A stretch of DNA of 64,000 bases from Bacillus sp. X1(2014) (GTDB taxonomy: Bacteria > Bacillota > Bacilli > Bacillales_B > DSM-18226). The stretch is taken from contig NZ_VEED01000004.1 in NCBI RefSeq assembly GCF_007678255.1, forward strand, positions 1 through 64,000, in the 5' to 3' direction. Position 1 is the stretch's first letter. Every line of letters begins with the position of its first letter. Made by a program: the position numbers and the translations under genes. This document shows positions 1 to 8,139 of the stretch, piece after piece. The notes beneath the pieces were generated by a model, which had not been told where the DNA came from, ran no database searches, and saw nothing but the letters and a program-made list of their open reading frames with translations.

Positions 1-73
1 TGGTGTCTATACTCATATCTTACTTAGGAGTCCTATTTTTTTCAAAGTCGAAAAATAACGATCTACAGGAATG

Positions 74-115
74 CTAACCTGCTCCTTTAGTTTAAGTTCA
101 AATATTCACAATCTT
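74..115 (+). repeat. Dispersed repeat, shortened copy
   Basis: This is a shortened copy of the window's main intergenic repeat. It keeps the CTAACCTGCTCC start and the right end TTCACAATCTTG, but the central hairpin is missing. Confidence 0.6.
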
Positions 116-140
116 GATTATTTACAAAGCAGCGAACCTC

Positions 141-311
141 TTACCGTCAATTCCCTACTTAATATAAACCTCATGTAAATTCTCTCTTTTTTTCATAGAA
201 GCGTTTCTGTTACGTTTTTAAGCAATGGGGATACTTAAACCATTAGGAAAAGTTTTTAGGTAAGTAGAATTAGAAAATAGAAGGGAAATAGGGGTAAAGA
301 ATTGACGGTAA
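141..311. repeat. 13-bp inverted repeat pair
   Basis: TTACCGTCAATTC at 141-153 is the exact reverse complement of GAATTGACGGTAA at 299-311. The two arms enclose 145 bases without any gene. The arrangement resembles a small inverted-repeat (MITE-like) element or an operator pair; nothing else in positions 1-405 looks coding. Confidence 0.45.
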
Positions 312-405
312 TCGAACATGTAAATTAATAATAAACTTTTGGGATTTTATATTTAATCCTCTTTTCCAAGGTTGTATATTTTTATTGTGAAGGGAGGTGG
401 AATAG

Positions 406-663
406 GTGGAAAAGGAAAAAGTACAACCGCATTGCATGGTCTGCTATGAACCGTTTAAAAGAACAGATAAAATTTATACTGACACCATGTTTACACAAAT
501 TCAACATGCGAAATGTTTTATTTACAGCCCTGAATTTATTAAGGATAAAGGAACTTATGAAGAAATAGTTAAAAAATATCTTCAATATAAAAAGTCATTT
601 ATAGTATCGGATAAACCAATTAAAGATTTATTAGTTGTATCCTTAATAAGAAAAGAAAAATAA
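406..663 (+). CDS. Small CxxC/HxxC putative zinc-binding protein
   Basis: This 85-residue protein is not one I recognise. It carries C10-x2-C13 and H34-x2-C37, a spacing that fits a single treble-clef or LIM-like zinc site, followed by a Lys-rich C-terminal half (residues 45-85). There is no signal peptide or membrane segment, so it should be cytoplasmic. The GTG start is supported by GGGAGGTGG ending about five bases upstream. It stands alone, with a phage terminase scrap just downstream, so a phage or mobile origin is possible but unproven. That it is a real gene is likely from the ribosome site and Cys/His pattern; its function is unknown. Confidence 0.6.
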   Translation: MEKEKVQPHCMVCYEPFKRTDKIYTDTMFTQIQHAKCFIYSPEFIKDKGTYEEIVKKYLQYKKSFIVSDKPIKDLLVVSLIRKEK

Positions 664-687
664 CGGTACAAATTATGATTTCGTTAA

Positions 688-885
688 AGAAGTGTCAGTT
701 TTCCGAATTACAAACATGATGATATGGTGGATAGTATGTCTCAAGCCTTGTTTCTCTTCGAAAAGACAGGACAAGTATTTTTATTGGTCGCGCATAAACT
801 AGATTTATACTTCAATCCCTTATGGATCAAGGGTTCTCCTAATTTCCGCGAATGTAACCTTATAACTAGATTGTTTCATTCATAA
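688..885 (+). pseudogene. Phage terminase large subunit, C-terminal scrap
   Basis: The reading frame opens directly after a stop at 685-687 and has no start codon or ribosome site. From 709 it reads YKHDDMVDSMSQALFLFE, which matches the end of phage terminase large subunits, where an H/K-D-D-x-V-D-A/S-x-x-x-A motif closes the nuclease domain. After about residue 30 the reading loses similarity. I infer a prophage remnant of which only the last terminase segment survives. The match rests on one motif recognised by eye. Confidence 0.5.
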
Positions 886-931
886 TAGAAAATAATTTAA
901 ATGTGCAAACTATTATAAAGGAGGTGAAAAC

Positions 932-1114
932 ATGCCAGAAATGAAAAATATAACAGGTTTAAAAACAGCAGCTCAACCGACTAAAGGCGGGGAAGGTATT
1001 CCATCTTTTGCAGGCTCCATTTCAGACGGTGGTGAATCACCGGGAGCAACCGCTAATGTTTCAACAAACTCAAATGCCCCCAATGACCCGGTTATTGCTC
1101 CACCAGAACATTAA
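932..1114 (+). CDS. Small hypothetical protein, low complexity
   Basis: A 60-residue protein of unknown function starts at an ATG behind a near-perfect AAAGGAGGTGAAAAC site, which is the main reason to call it real. It is rich in Gly, Ser, Ala, Pro and Asn, with few hydrophobic residues and no Cys, and looks largely disordered. It has no signal peptide or membrane segment. Small Gly/Pro-rich proteins of this kind in spore formers are sometimes coat or phage structural proteins, but nothing here proves either. It lies just downstream of the terminase scrap. Confidence 0.55.
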   Translation: MPEMKNITGLKTAAQPTKGGEGIPSFAGSISDGGESPGATANVSTNSNAPNDPVIAPPEH

Positions 1115-1154
1115 GTCAAAACAGATGAAGCGATTGAATGATGTCCTCTAAGAC

Positions 1155-1418
1155 TTAAAAAACGCCATTATTTGGCGTTTTAGTATAAATATTTACGATT
1201 AGCGTTTGAAATTTACCCAAATGATGTAGATATAACTCGGCAATACATTTAATCTCATCCCGAAAATTCATTCGCTTCTCTTTCCAATTCATCTCATAAT
1301 CAAGACGTATTGCATCTCTTTCCTGCATATTTTGTTTATTTACAATTTCTTCAATAAAAGCCTTATTTTCTTTATATGGTAAGTCTAAATCTATATCTTT
1401 TAAAATCAGCGAACTCAC
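1155..1418 (-). CDS. Hypothetical protein, acidic/basic helical
   Basis: An 87-residue frame begins at GTG; the preceding AGAGG lies directly against the GTG, so the true start may be a few codons further in. Residues 10-60 are charged and predicted helical, then a more hydrophobic stretch follows. The last codons overlap a hairpin (AACGCC..GGCGTT at 1161-1179), which argues that the gene, if real, carries its own terminator at its end. No family is recognised. Moderate to low confidence that it is expressed. Confidence 0.35.
   Translation of the reverse strand: MSSLILKDIDLDLPYKENKAFIEEIVNKQNMQERDAIRLDYEMNWKEKRMNFRDEIKCIAELYLHHLGKFQTLIVNIYTKTPNNGVF
1161..1183. terminator. Hairpin with T-run
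   Basis: AACGCC and GGCGTT form a short stem around ATTATTT, followed by TTTTAG on the + strand. It could end transcription from the small + strand gene at 932-1114. Confidence 0.45.
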
Positions 1419-1488
1419 CCTCTTTTTTTAAATGCCCCTCACTAAATTTTATCCTAATTAGATTTTTGTGCCCATTATATTTACAGGT

Positions 1489-1550
1489 CTTCTTGAACAA
1501 ACCTGCCCCGTTAGCCATCCATGAAGCGCAAAATCATCGCTTCACCACAG
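1489..1550 (+). repeat. Dispersed repeat copy
   Basis: The copy starts TCTTGAACAAACCTGCCCCG and continues TTAG. Its central hairpin is GAAGCG/CGCTTC at 1523-1543. The right arm is absent. Confidence 0.6.
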
Positions 1551-1934
1551 AGAATGAAAATAGATCAGGCAGTCTATACTGGTTTAATGCTGGCGAAGAA
1601 GGTCTTTGAACTATGGTGCCTTTGAGCCCATCCGTTAGTCTGACTCCAATGACCACGGTGTACCACCGACTGTCGCGCCCATTTAGGGTAGCACTTATGG
1701 GAGATTAATCCTTTTTCTGGTTGTTGCGCCAGCCTTTCTGATTTAATTTTAAGTAGAAAGGTATTACTATTTCGTTTTACCAGCTTACCTCATACTCTTT
1801 CCTTCAAAAGGCTCAGCCTTTTTTTAAAAACTGGTTTTTCTGGGTCTGTTTTTTCATGCCCTTTTTCCGTTTTTATTTTCATGGGAGTTGAACAAGATAA
1901 AGAGTACGAAAATTCAATTAAAATAAGGATTTAA
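1551..1934. other. Gene-less stretch with several hairpins
   Basis: No convincing frame lies here. The stretch holds a CGGTG-TAC-CACCG hairpin near 1657, CCCAT..ATGGG pairing at 1678-1705, and a terminator at 1806-1830. Its higher GC at 1600-1740 differs from the flanks and could be the remnant of an insertion sequence or structured RNA. Confidence 0.35.
1806..1830 (+). terminator. Rho-independent terminator
   Basis: AAAAGGC, a short loop, then GCCTTTTTTT. The stem carries A-runs and T-runs on both sides, so it could work in either direction. Confidence 0.6.
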
Positions 1935-2335
1935 TTACTCTCTATATCCGTATCCAATCAATTGATGTGATTTTATATCTGCAATAACTCCCATCCCTCC
2001 TAATGTCGGATTATCATTTGAAGGATAGTCCACAATGAAAACTTCTTTTCCAATAAATTAGAATCATATATGGTTCCCATTTCTTTTTGTAGAGTTACTT
2101 TCCTAAAACTAGCATCTTTCCAAGCCCCTTGAATATGCTTTTTATCTTTTTCTGTGAGTTGATTCCAAACAGTCTCTCTGACATCTAATGTTTTAGTTTC
2201 AATACTTTGTACTTCCTTCGAATTTTGGTTGTGCTGTTTTTCTTTTGGTTTCTCGTCCGCCGCTAACTGTTGGCAACCATTTAGTAAAAGAGATATAAGA
2301 AAGAAAGGTAGAACAAATAAAGTATACTTTTTCAC
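1935..2335 (-). pseudogene. Lipoprotein gene with a single frameshift
   Basis: The intact start encodes a lipoprotein signal (MKKYTLFVLPFFLISLLLNGC, lipobox LNGC at residues 18-21), then a Lys/Gln-rich linker and a domain beginning ETVWNQLTEKDKKHI. Near 2055 the frame shifts: the next frame continues GKEVFIVDYPSNDNPTLGG and ends IGYGYRE at 1935, giving about 129 residues in total. One missing base in the AATTTATTGG stretch accounts for it. The protein would be membrane-anchored outside the cell; function unknown. The frameshift may be real decay or a sequencing error. A ribosome site (AGGTGAAAACGTTGTG region) precedes the ATG. Confidence 0.7.
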
Positions 2336-2411
2336 AACGTTTTCACCTCTAGATATTCTTTTTATCCCAATCTATTATCTTAGGTATGTATTCTCCGTTG
2401 TTAAACCAATT

Positions 2412-2513
2412 CCTTCTTCAACTAATCTGCTCCATTAGCTGAATAAGAAAAAGCCACCAAGAATTTTTGGCAGCTGAATCGTCAACTCTTGACCCGTAAG
2501 CTTAAAAAGAAAC
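2412..2513 (+). repeat. Dispersed repeat, full copy
   Basis: Both halves are present: CTTCTTCAACTAATCTGCTCC, a GCCACCAA..TTGGCAGC hairpin at 2453-2474, then GACCCGTAAGCTTAAAAAG. Confidence 0.65.
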
Positions 2514-2542
2514 TTAGAATAAATAGGAGGTAAAAACGTTCT

Positions 2543-3802
2543 TTAGTTAATAAAAGTATGATATAACAAAAATAAATTAAGACTTATAATAAGTACGGCA
2601 ATTATCCACGCACAGATTGAAGTTACTAAATGGTTTACAAGTTTCCCCATTAGTTTTTTGTTACTTGTAAACATTATTAAAGGTATTAAAGCAAAAGCAA
2701 TTCCAAAAGAGAGAACGACTTGACTTATAACAAGAGCTTTAGAAGGATTAATTCCCATTAGAATTACTCCTAACGGCGGTATCATTGTTATAAATCGTCT
2801 CAAATAAATAGGTATGCGTCGTTTAATAAAGCCTTGCATAATGATGTCACCCGACATAGTACCAACTGAAGAACTTGATAATCCTGCGGATAACAATCCA
2901 ATTCCAAAACATATTGCCACAAAGGGTCCAAGTATTTTTCCAAATTCATTAAAAGCAACTTCTAAATCACTTACATTAAGTCCGTTTTTATTAAATAATG
3001 CCGCTGAGACGATTAACATACTCGCGTTTATCCCACCTGCAATAATCATCGCAATAATGACATCTACAAACTCATATTTAAAAATCTTTTTCCGTTCTTC
3101 TTCAGTTTCTCCGACAATTCTATTTTGTGTTAAGGCAGAATGCAGATAAATGGCATGTGGCATCACTGTTGCTCCCAGCATCCCAGCCCCTAATAAAACG
3201 CTATCAACATCCTGAAATTTGAGCGTGAAAAGACCAGAGAGAATTGCCGTTGCATCTGGTGCTGCATAGAAAACTTGAACCCCAAAAACAATTACAACAA
3301 TAAAAATCATAGCTGTAATAACAGCTTCTAACGGACGCATTCCTCGCCTTTGAATCTCCAAAATGACGAATGAACCAATGGCTGCAATAATAGCAGCGAA
3401 AACAAGTGGGATATCAAAGAGCAAATAGATTCCAAGCGATGCACCAATAAATTCTGCCAGATCTGTTGCCATAACGACAAGTTCAGCTTGTATCCATAAA
3501 AGTATGGAAGTCTTCTTTGAAAATTTTTCTCGGCAAACTTCAGGGAGGTTTTTACCTGTTGCAATCCCTAACTTGGCAGACATCGTTTGAATCAAAACAG
3601 CCATTAAATTAGAAACTAAAATGACCCATAATAATGTGTATCCATACTTAGAGCCTGCCGAAATGTTTGTTGCATAATTACCTGGATCGATATATGCCAC
3701 AGCAGCAATAAACGCAGGACCTAAAAAAGGCAGCAATCTTTTAATTCCATTAGAATCTCCTTTTATAGGAGAATTAGAAGTTCTATTCAAAGAGTTAGAC
3801 AA
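2543..3802 (-). CDS. mntH: Nramp-family Mn2+/Fe2+ transporter MntH
   Basis: This 419-residue protein is a proton-coupled divalent metal importer of the Nramp family in the cytoplasmic membrane. The metal-site motif DPGN of helix 1 is at residues 39-42 and MPH of helix 6 (VMPHAIYLHS) is near residue 213; about eleven hydrophobic segments are visible, the usual number. The length matches the family. The start is TTG behind AAGGAGG, with a spacing of about 13 bases. It stands alone. An inverted repeat in its leader (3840-3858) could be the MntR operator expected for this gene. Manganese is the likely main substrate by analogy with Bacillus MntH. Confidence 0.93.
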   Translation of the reverse strand: MSNSLNRTSNSPIKGDSNGIKRLLPFLGPAFIAAVAYIDPGNYATNISAGSKYGYTLLWVILVSNLMAVLIQTMSAKLGIATGKNLPEVCREKFSKKTSILLWIQAELVVMATDLAEFIGASLGIYLLFDIPLVFAAIIAAIGSFVILEIQRRGMRPLEAVITAMIFIVVIVFGVQVFYAAPDATAILSGLFTLKFQDVDSVLLGAGMLGATVMPHAIYLHSALTQNRIVGETEEERKKIFKYEFVDVIIAMIIAGGINASMLIVSAALFNKNGLNVSDLEVAFNEFGKILGPFVAICFGIGLLSAGLSSSSVGTMSGDIIMQGFIKRRIPIYLRRFITMIPPLGVILMGINPSKALVISQVVLSFGIAFALIPLIMFTSNKKLMGKLVNHLVTSICAWIIAVLIISLNLFLLYHTFIN

Positions 3803-3839
3803 TTTTTGGGTCCAACCTCCTTCTTTTATCCGAACTTAT

Positions 3840-3858
3840 AGTTTATTTTCGGTAAACT
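3840..3858 (-). promoter_or_regulatory. Inverted repeat upstream of mntH
   Basis: AGTTTA and TAAACT are perfect inverted arms around seven bases, 38 bases upstream of the mntH start. Position and symmetry suit a metal-responsive repressor such as MntR, although I cannot confirm the consensus. Confidence 0.45.
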
Positions 3859-4060
3859 TTTTTTCGCTAATGCTTTTTAGGGGTCTCAGGTTGCAAACCC
3901 GGCATAATGAAGTTATTGGGCTTTCTAGTTGATTAGATACCAACAATAATAAATACAGTATTTAAAGATATCGGAGTAGTATTTTTTACAAATTTTTTTC
4001 GTTATCGGCACCACTATTTTAGTTTGCTTTCTTTTTAACAGGCTATGCTATTTGAGATTC

Positions 4061-4170
4061 TTCTTTAACAAACCTGCCCTGTTGGTCAAACAAGAAAAAT
4101 GACCGCCGCAGCGATCATTTCTATAACTCTTGCTACCCGTTAGCTTAAGTACATTTCTTCACAATTTTGC
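4061..4170 (+). repeat. Dispersed repeat, full-length copy
   Basis: One of the best copies: TTCTTTAACAAACCTGCCCT, GTTGGTCAAACAAGAAAAA, a GACCGC/GCGATC hairpin at 4101-4116, then CTTGCTACCCGTTAGCTTAA and CATTTCTTCACAAT. Confidence 0.75.
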
Positions 4171-4210
4171 GTAGAGTAACGTTCAACTATATTTATTTTA
4201 GAATTATTTT

Positions 4211-4384
4211 TTACTTTTTTCTCCTTATGATGCTGTTCACTAAATTTTGTGTTGCATCCTGTCCAGTTTCTGATGCATTTTCAATGGCAGTCTGTACATA
4301 ACGTGTTGCTGCATGGTTTAAATTGTTAAACACTTGCATCTTGTTTTCAAATACATTATCTGGATGTTGGTCATGTTTTGCCAT
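4211..4384 (-). CDS. 57-residue hypothetical protein
   Basis: This gene is short but well supported: the ATG follows AGGAGGTAATAAT at good spacing. The 57-residue product starts MAKHDQHPDNVFENKMQVFN and continues as an amphipathic, Asn/Gln/Ala-rich helix to a basic end (IIRRKK). It has no Cys, signal peptide or membrane segment. The composition (N, Q, A, T, E) recalls small acid-soluble or spore-associated proteins of Bacillus, but I do not recognise the family. A dispersed repeat lies directly downstream of its stop. It is probably a separate transcription unit. Confidence 0.65.
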   Translation of the reverse strand: MAKHDQHPDNVFENKMQVFNNLNHAATRYVQTAIENASETGQDATQNLVNSIIRRKK

Positions 4385-4477
4385 TATTATTACCTCCTAT
4401 TTATCATTCGAAGTATATAGTGTGGATTATGTCAATGAAATATACCAGTTTTAGCTTTTTAAGTTGTAGAAGAAGTT

Positions 4478-4536
4478 CTCCTTCTTCAACCTGCCACTAT
4501 AACACACTAAGAAAAAGCACAATTCTTCACAATCTT
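4478..4536 (+). repeat. Dispersed repeat, shortened copy
   Basis: CTCCTTCTTCAACCTGCC, then CTAAGAAAAAGCAC, then directly ATTCTTCACAATCTTT; the hairpin and the second CCCGTTAG unit are missing. Confidence 0.6.
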
Positions 4537-4665
4537 TTTACACCTCAATAAACTCAATCCCTTAAATGTGTTGTCCATACAAAAAAAACGCCTTCTTATT
4601 AAAGAAAAGCGCCCTTTAATGGAATATCACTGAATAACCTAATTCAAGAAAATCACCATATTCGA

Positions 4666-5598
4666 TCAACAAGTATTCTCCGCATATGACCAGTCTCTTG
4701 CATGTTTCAAAGTAATATCGATAAACATTGATAAAGCTGGAGAAATCCACTTATTTTTGTGATAAGCTACTTGGGAGAAAATTTGTGTAAAGCCACCGGC
4801 ACAGGGAATTATTTTTAACTTCCCTTCCTTGATTTCATCATTTACTGTCATTAAAGGTAAACAAGCAATACCAAGCCCACTCATTATACAACGTTTCATC
4901 GCTTCTATACTCCAAAGCTCCATCGTGTGGGAAGGTACGATTCCCCGTTCTCCAAGGTATTCTTCAAACATCTTTCGATAACTGCATTCTTTCTCGTTTA
5001 CAATCAAACACTCTCTTATCTTTTGATTTCCGCAGCTTTTATCTAAACTATTCAGCGAACAACAATCAGCGCTTCCAACAAGGACCATAGGTTCGTCCAA
5101 TAACGAATGGACGATTAAATCTGAATCCTGCAACTCTGGCATCATGACAAATGCAATATCTGCACTACCATTAAGGATTGCTCTCTTGTTATCTCCGCAG
5201 GTGGCATTACTTAAACTGATGCTTACATGTGGAAACTTCTTTCTATATTCCCTTAATATTGGTTCCAGGCGGTATACCGTTAGAGATTCCGGAGCCGCAA
5301 TCTTTAACTCCCCTCTTACATCCTCTCCATCATTGTTAATGCTTTCGATCTTTCCATAGGTATCTAAAATCTCTTGAGTATAGGGCAACAACTTCTTGCC
5401 AATATCAGTCAATCTAACCTTTCGACCCATTCGATCAAACAGAGGTGCGCCTATATGTTCTTCAATAGCTTGAATATGAGAAGTCACCGTGGATTGGGTG
5501 TAACCTAATTGTTCTGCTGCTTGTGTGAAGCTACCCGTTTCAATGATCATTTTAAACGTAACAAAATGACGTATTTCCATCATTTCACCAACTTTCAT
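4666..5598 (-). CDS. LysR-family transcriptional regulator
   Basis: The protein (about 305-310 residues) has the LysR layout: an N-terminal winged helix-turn-helix (residues 7-70, with TGSFTQAAEQLGYTQSTVTS as the recognition region) and a type 2 periplasmic-binding-like effector domain (about 95-300). The start is uncertain because the frame offers MKVGEMMEIRHF; the third Met, five or six codons in, fits the family better. It diverges from an MFS transporter gene at 5738 across 139 bases, the usual arrangement for a LysR protein controlling its neighbour, so I infer that it regulates this transporter in response to the transported compound. Confidence 0.9.
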   Translation of the reverse strand: MKVGEMMEIRHFVTFKMIIETGSFTQAAEQLGYTQSTVTSHIQAIEEHIGAPLFDRMGRKVRLTDIGKKLLPYTQEILDTYGKIESINNDGEDVRGELKIAAPESLTVYRLEPILREYRKKFPHVSISLSNATCGDNKRAILNGSADIAFVMMPELQDSDLIVHSLLDEPMVLVGSADCCSLNSLDKSCGNQKIRECLIVNEKECSYRKMFEEYLGERGIVPSHTMELWSIEAMKRCIMSGLGIACLPLMTVNDEIKEGKLKIIPCAGGFTQIFSQVAYHKNKWISPALSMFIDITLKHARDWSYAENTC

Positions 5599-5737
5599 TT
5601 TACTCTTGCTTTTATAGTATCAAAAAATTCGATGGATAAAATCAGATATTTCAATTTTACTGATAATAAATCAAGAGTTAATATTAAGGACTATAGAAAG
5701 CAGGATATTATATGAAGACAACAGAGGTGGTTGAGTT

Positions 5738-7024
5738 TTGAAACGTATACACTATAGCTGGTTTATTCTTTCCATAACATTTTTCTCGATTATTGTGGCT
5801 GGAATTGTAAGGTCATCTTCAGGGGTCTTCATAGAACCTTTCGAAAAAGAATTTGGCTGGGACCGTTCAATAATTTCACTAGCTTTTGCTGTGGGTTTAT
5901 TTTTATATGGTATATCAGGTCCTTTTATGGCTGCGCTGATTGAAGTACTTGGTTTAAAGAAGATGATGCTTTTGTCTATGGTAACATTGTTAATAGGAAC
6001 TTTGCTTACCCTAATGATGCAGCATTCGTGGCAACTCATCATCATCTGGGGCATTATTATAGGGATCGGTTCAGGGTTATTCCTAACCGTGCTAAGTCCC
6101 TATGTAGTGACCCGATGGTTTGAAAAAAGAAGGGGGCTTGTGTTAGGAATATTAACAGCAAGCACAGCAACTGGTCAGTTAATTCTGCTTCCCATCTTAG
6201 CTAATATTATAGAAAGATATTCGTGGCGCTGGGCGATTGCTTTAATTATGATACTTAGTGGGATCATGCTAGTATTCATTTTATTTTTTATGAAAAACTC
6301 TCCAAAAGAAATTGGTATTCTTCCTTATGGTCTTAAAAAAGAAATAGAAGATAATAATAAAGTACAGAAGAAAAATCCTATTATTATTGCATTCAACGGT
6401 TTATTTGAGGCAGTAAAAGTGAAAGAATTTTGGTTGCTAGCAGGTAGTTTCTTTATCTGTGGTCTTTCAACAAGTGGTTTAATCGGTACTCACTTTGTCT
6501 CTTTTTGTACCGGCTACGGCATACCTTTGGTTACAGCTGCTTCGCTACTTTCATTAATGGGGGTTTTTGATCTGCTAGGTACAACCATATCTGGTTGGTT
6601 GTCAGATCGCTATGATAATAGATGGTTATTATTTTGGTACTACGTCTTACGAGGTGCATCACTTGTTTTACTCCCGATTGCGTTATCTAAAGGCTCCTTT
6701 ATGTTACTTTTTATTTTTTCTGTTTTTTACGGATTGGATTGGATTGCAACAGTGCCACCAACTGTTGGCATATCAAGGCAAGTCTTCGGAATTGAAAAAA
6801 GTGGAATAGTATATGGATGGATTTCTGCTTCGCATCAGGCTGGTGCCGCAGTAGCAGCATATGGAGGGGGTCTAATATATAAATTTTTCAACTCTTACAC
6901 TTGGACATTCTTCTTGGCAGGAGTTTTCTGTATATTAGCAAGCTTATTTGTCATAATTATTAAAAAACAACATTCAAGTCAATTACCTCAAGAAGGAATA
7001 ATGGAGCAATGTGTAGAAAGCTAA
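5738..7024 (+). CDS. MFS transporter, monocarboxylate/oxalate-formate-like
   Basis: A 428-residue membrane protein with twelve hydrophobic segments and a central cytoplasmic loop (about residues 190-215) is a major facilitator transporter. The N-terminal stretch (GVFIEPFEKEFGWDRSIIS) resembles the oxalate/formate and monocarboxylate porter branch, in which small organic anions are carried. The TTG start is chosen because AGAGGTGG lies seven bases upstream. It diverges from the LysR gene at 5598, its probable regulator. A strong hairpin (7168-7209) follows. The exact substrate cannot be read from the sequence. Confidence 0.88.
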   Translation: MKRIHYSWFILSITFFSIIVAGIVRSSSGVFIEPFEKEFGWDRSIISLAFAVGLFLYGISGPFMAALIEVLGLKKMMLLSMVTLLIGTLLTLMMQHSWQLIIIWGIIIGIGSGLFLTVLSPYVVTRWFEKRRGLVLGILTASTATGQLILLPILANIIERYSWRWAIALIMILSGIMLVFILFFMKNSPKEIGILPYGLKKEIEDNNKVQKKNPIIIAFNGLFEAVKVKEFWLLAGSFFICGLSTSGLIGTHFVSFCTGYGIPLVTAASLLSLMGVFDLLGTTISGWLSDRYDNRWLLFWYYVLRGASLVLLPIALSKGSFMLLFIFSVFYGLDWIATVPPTVGISRQVFGIEKSGIVYGWISASHQAGAAVAAYGGGLIYKFFNSYTWTFFLAGVFCILASLFVIIIKKQHSSQLPQEGIMEQCVES

Positions 7025-7167
7025 AACTGATATATTTACTTTACTCTCACTGCACAGGATAAATTATTTTTCTGACAAAGTTTTTATAGATTCTGAAAAG
7101 CATCCTGTATTCAATAGAATCTATAATTCATAATTCAATTTATAAAAGGTGCTTTTCTGAAGTAACC

Positions 7168-7209
7168 AAAGCCTAATTTCTATGTGCTTTAAGCGAAAAA
7201 TTAGGCTTT
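7168..7209. terminator. Strong hairpin after the MFS gene
   Basis: A perfect 12-bp stem, AAAGCCTAATTT with AAATTAGGCTTT, encloses 18 bases. It follows the MFS gene and sits at the edge of the AbfB fragment. Confidence 0.6.
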
Positions 7210-7445
7210 GTTATAGTTATTTTGGACCTAATACAAATCCTGAAGCCGTAGAAAAAATTCGTGCAGACTCTACCTTCAAACTAGTAAAAGGACTCGCAGG
7301 CCCAAATCAGCTTTCATTTCAGTCGACGAATTACCCCGATCGTTACATCCTTCACTCCAATAATAAGCTTTATGCAAGACCTGTAGTTCAATACCCAGCT
7401 CATCAATTTGCAACTTTTAGGGTTGCTGCCCCATTGAATCAGTAA
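7182..7445 (+). pseudogene. AbfB-type carbohydrate-binding domain fragment
   Basis: From about 7240 the frame reads IRADSTFKLVKGLAGPNQLS, then SFQSTNYPDRYILHSN, then FATFRV. This is the repeat pattern of the AbfB (CBM42, beta-trefoil) domain of alpha-L-arabinofuranosidases and related secreted proteins. Only about half of one domain remains; the catalytic part and signal peptide are absent, the ATG has no ribosome site, and the first codons overlap a terminator hairpin. I infer the tail of a lost secreted glycoside-binding or glycosidase gene. Confidence 0.6.
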
Positions 7446-7479
7446 TAGATAAAAGCATGCATATAAAGAACGGAGCTTT

Positions 7480-8026
7480 AGTCAAGTTGATACTACACAA
7501 CTTACAATAATAAACAAAGCCTTCACAAAGTGAGGGCTCTATGCATGAATCCCATGTTAAATGAAATGGTTTGTGTTTTTCATTCTGACATTTTAAAGTT
7601 AAGTATGGTTGATATTCTGTCAAAAGGGTTAAACCTTGTTCTAAAAACCTATTTTCGTAGAAACTTTGAAGATGCGCTTACATTGATAGTGACCATTTTG
7701 AAGTACATTTCTTGTAAAAGCCCCAAAAGAGATGGGTTTATCCTCTCTCCCACATATATCACATTTCACTTTTACAATTTTTTTACTATTTTCAGCGAGA
7801 TCCTCGGCATTTACCAAAAATTCATCGCCGGTTGCGGTAAATTTATATACTTTTTTTCTGGTAATACCTCTTATGTTTTGAATTCCATTTTATTTTTATT
7901 TACTGTTGTGGTACTAAACCCATAGTCGAGCAATCCATAAGGGATTACACTTTTCACCTCTCTGAACGAAATGCCATCTATACTATCATATTTAGTAACT
8001 TGCCTTTCATCAAGAAATATATTGTC
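7480..8026 (-). pseudogene. Broken gene with zinc-ribbon-like repeats
   Basis: Three consecutive reading frames on this strand look coding when joined. The first (8026 to about 7895) reads YDSIDGISFREVKSVIPYG; the second reads RKKVYKFTATGDEFLVNAED and VKVKCDICGRE; the third reads FLEQGLTLLTEYQPYLTLKC, then HKPFHLTWDS, then YYCKLC. At least two frameshifts separate them. The pattern of a CxxC unit followed by G-x-x-LL-x-x-Y...C..H unit resembles the repeated Cys-rich segments of phage or homing-endonuclease-type proteins. The family is not certain. No intact start is visible. Confidence 0.5.
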
Positions 8027-8051
8027 TTAATTCTTTTACACACCCCTTATT

Positions 8052-8125
8052 TTACTAACCTGCCCAGTTACTTCAATAAGAAAAAGCGATCCTTCGTAAT
8101 TGAAGCATCGCACCCCAGTGCATTT
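8052..8125 (+). repeat. Dispersed repeat copy
   Basis: CTAACCTGCCCAGTTACTTC, AATAAGAAAAAGC, and a hairpin GCGATCCTTC/GAAGCATCGC at 8086-8111, then CACCCCAGTGCATTTAG. Confidence 0.65.
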
Positions 8126-8139
8126 AGTAAAGACCGTGA

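Noticed and set aside
200..240. Sigma-B-type promoter near GTTTTTAAGCAATGGGGATA
   Set aside because: Spacing between the boxes does not fit the consensus.
7530..7925. 131-residue + strand frame
   Set aside because: It is the antisense of the broken zinc-ribbon gene, whose frames look coding on the other strand.
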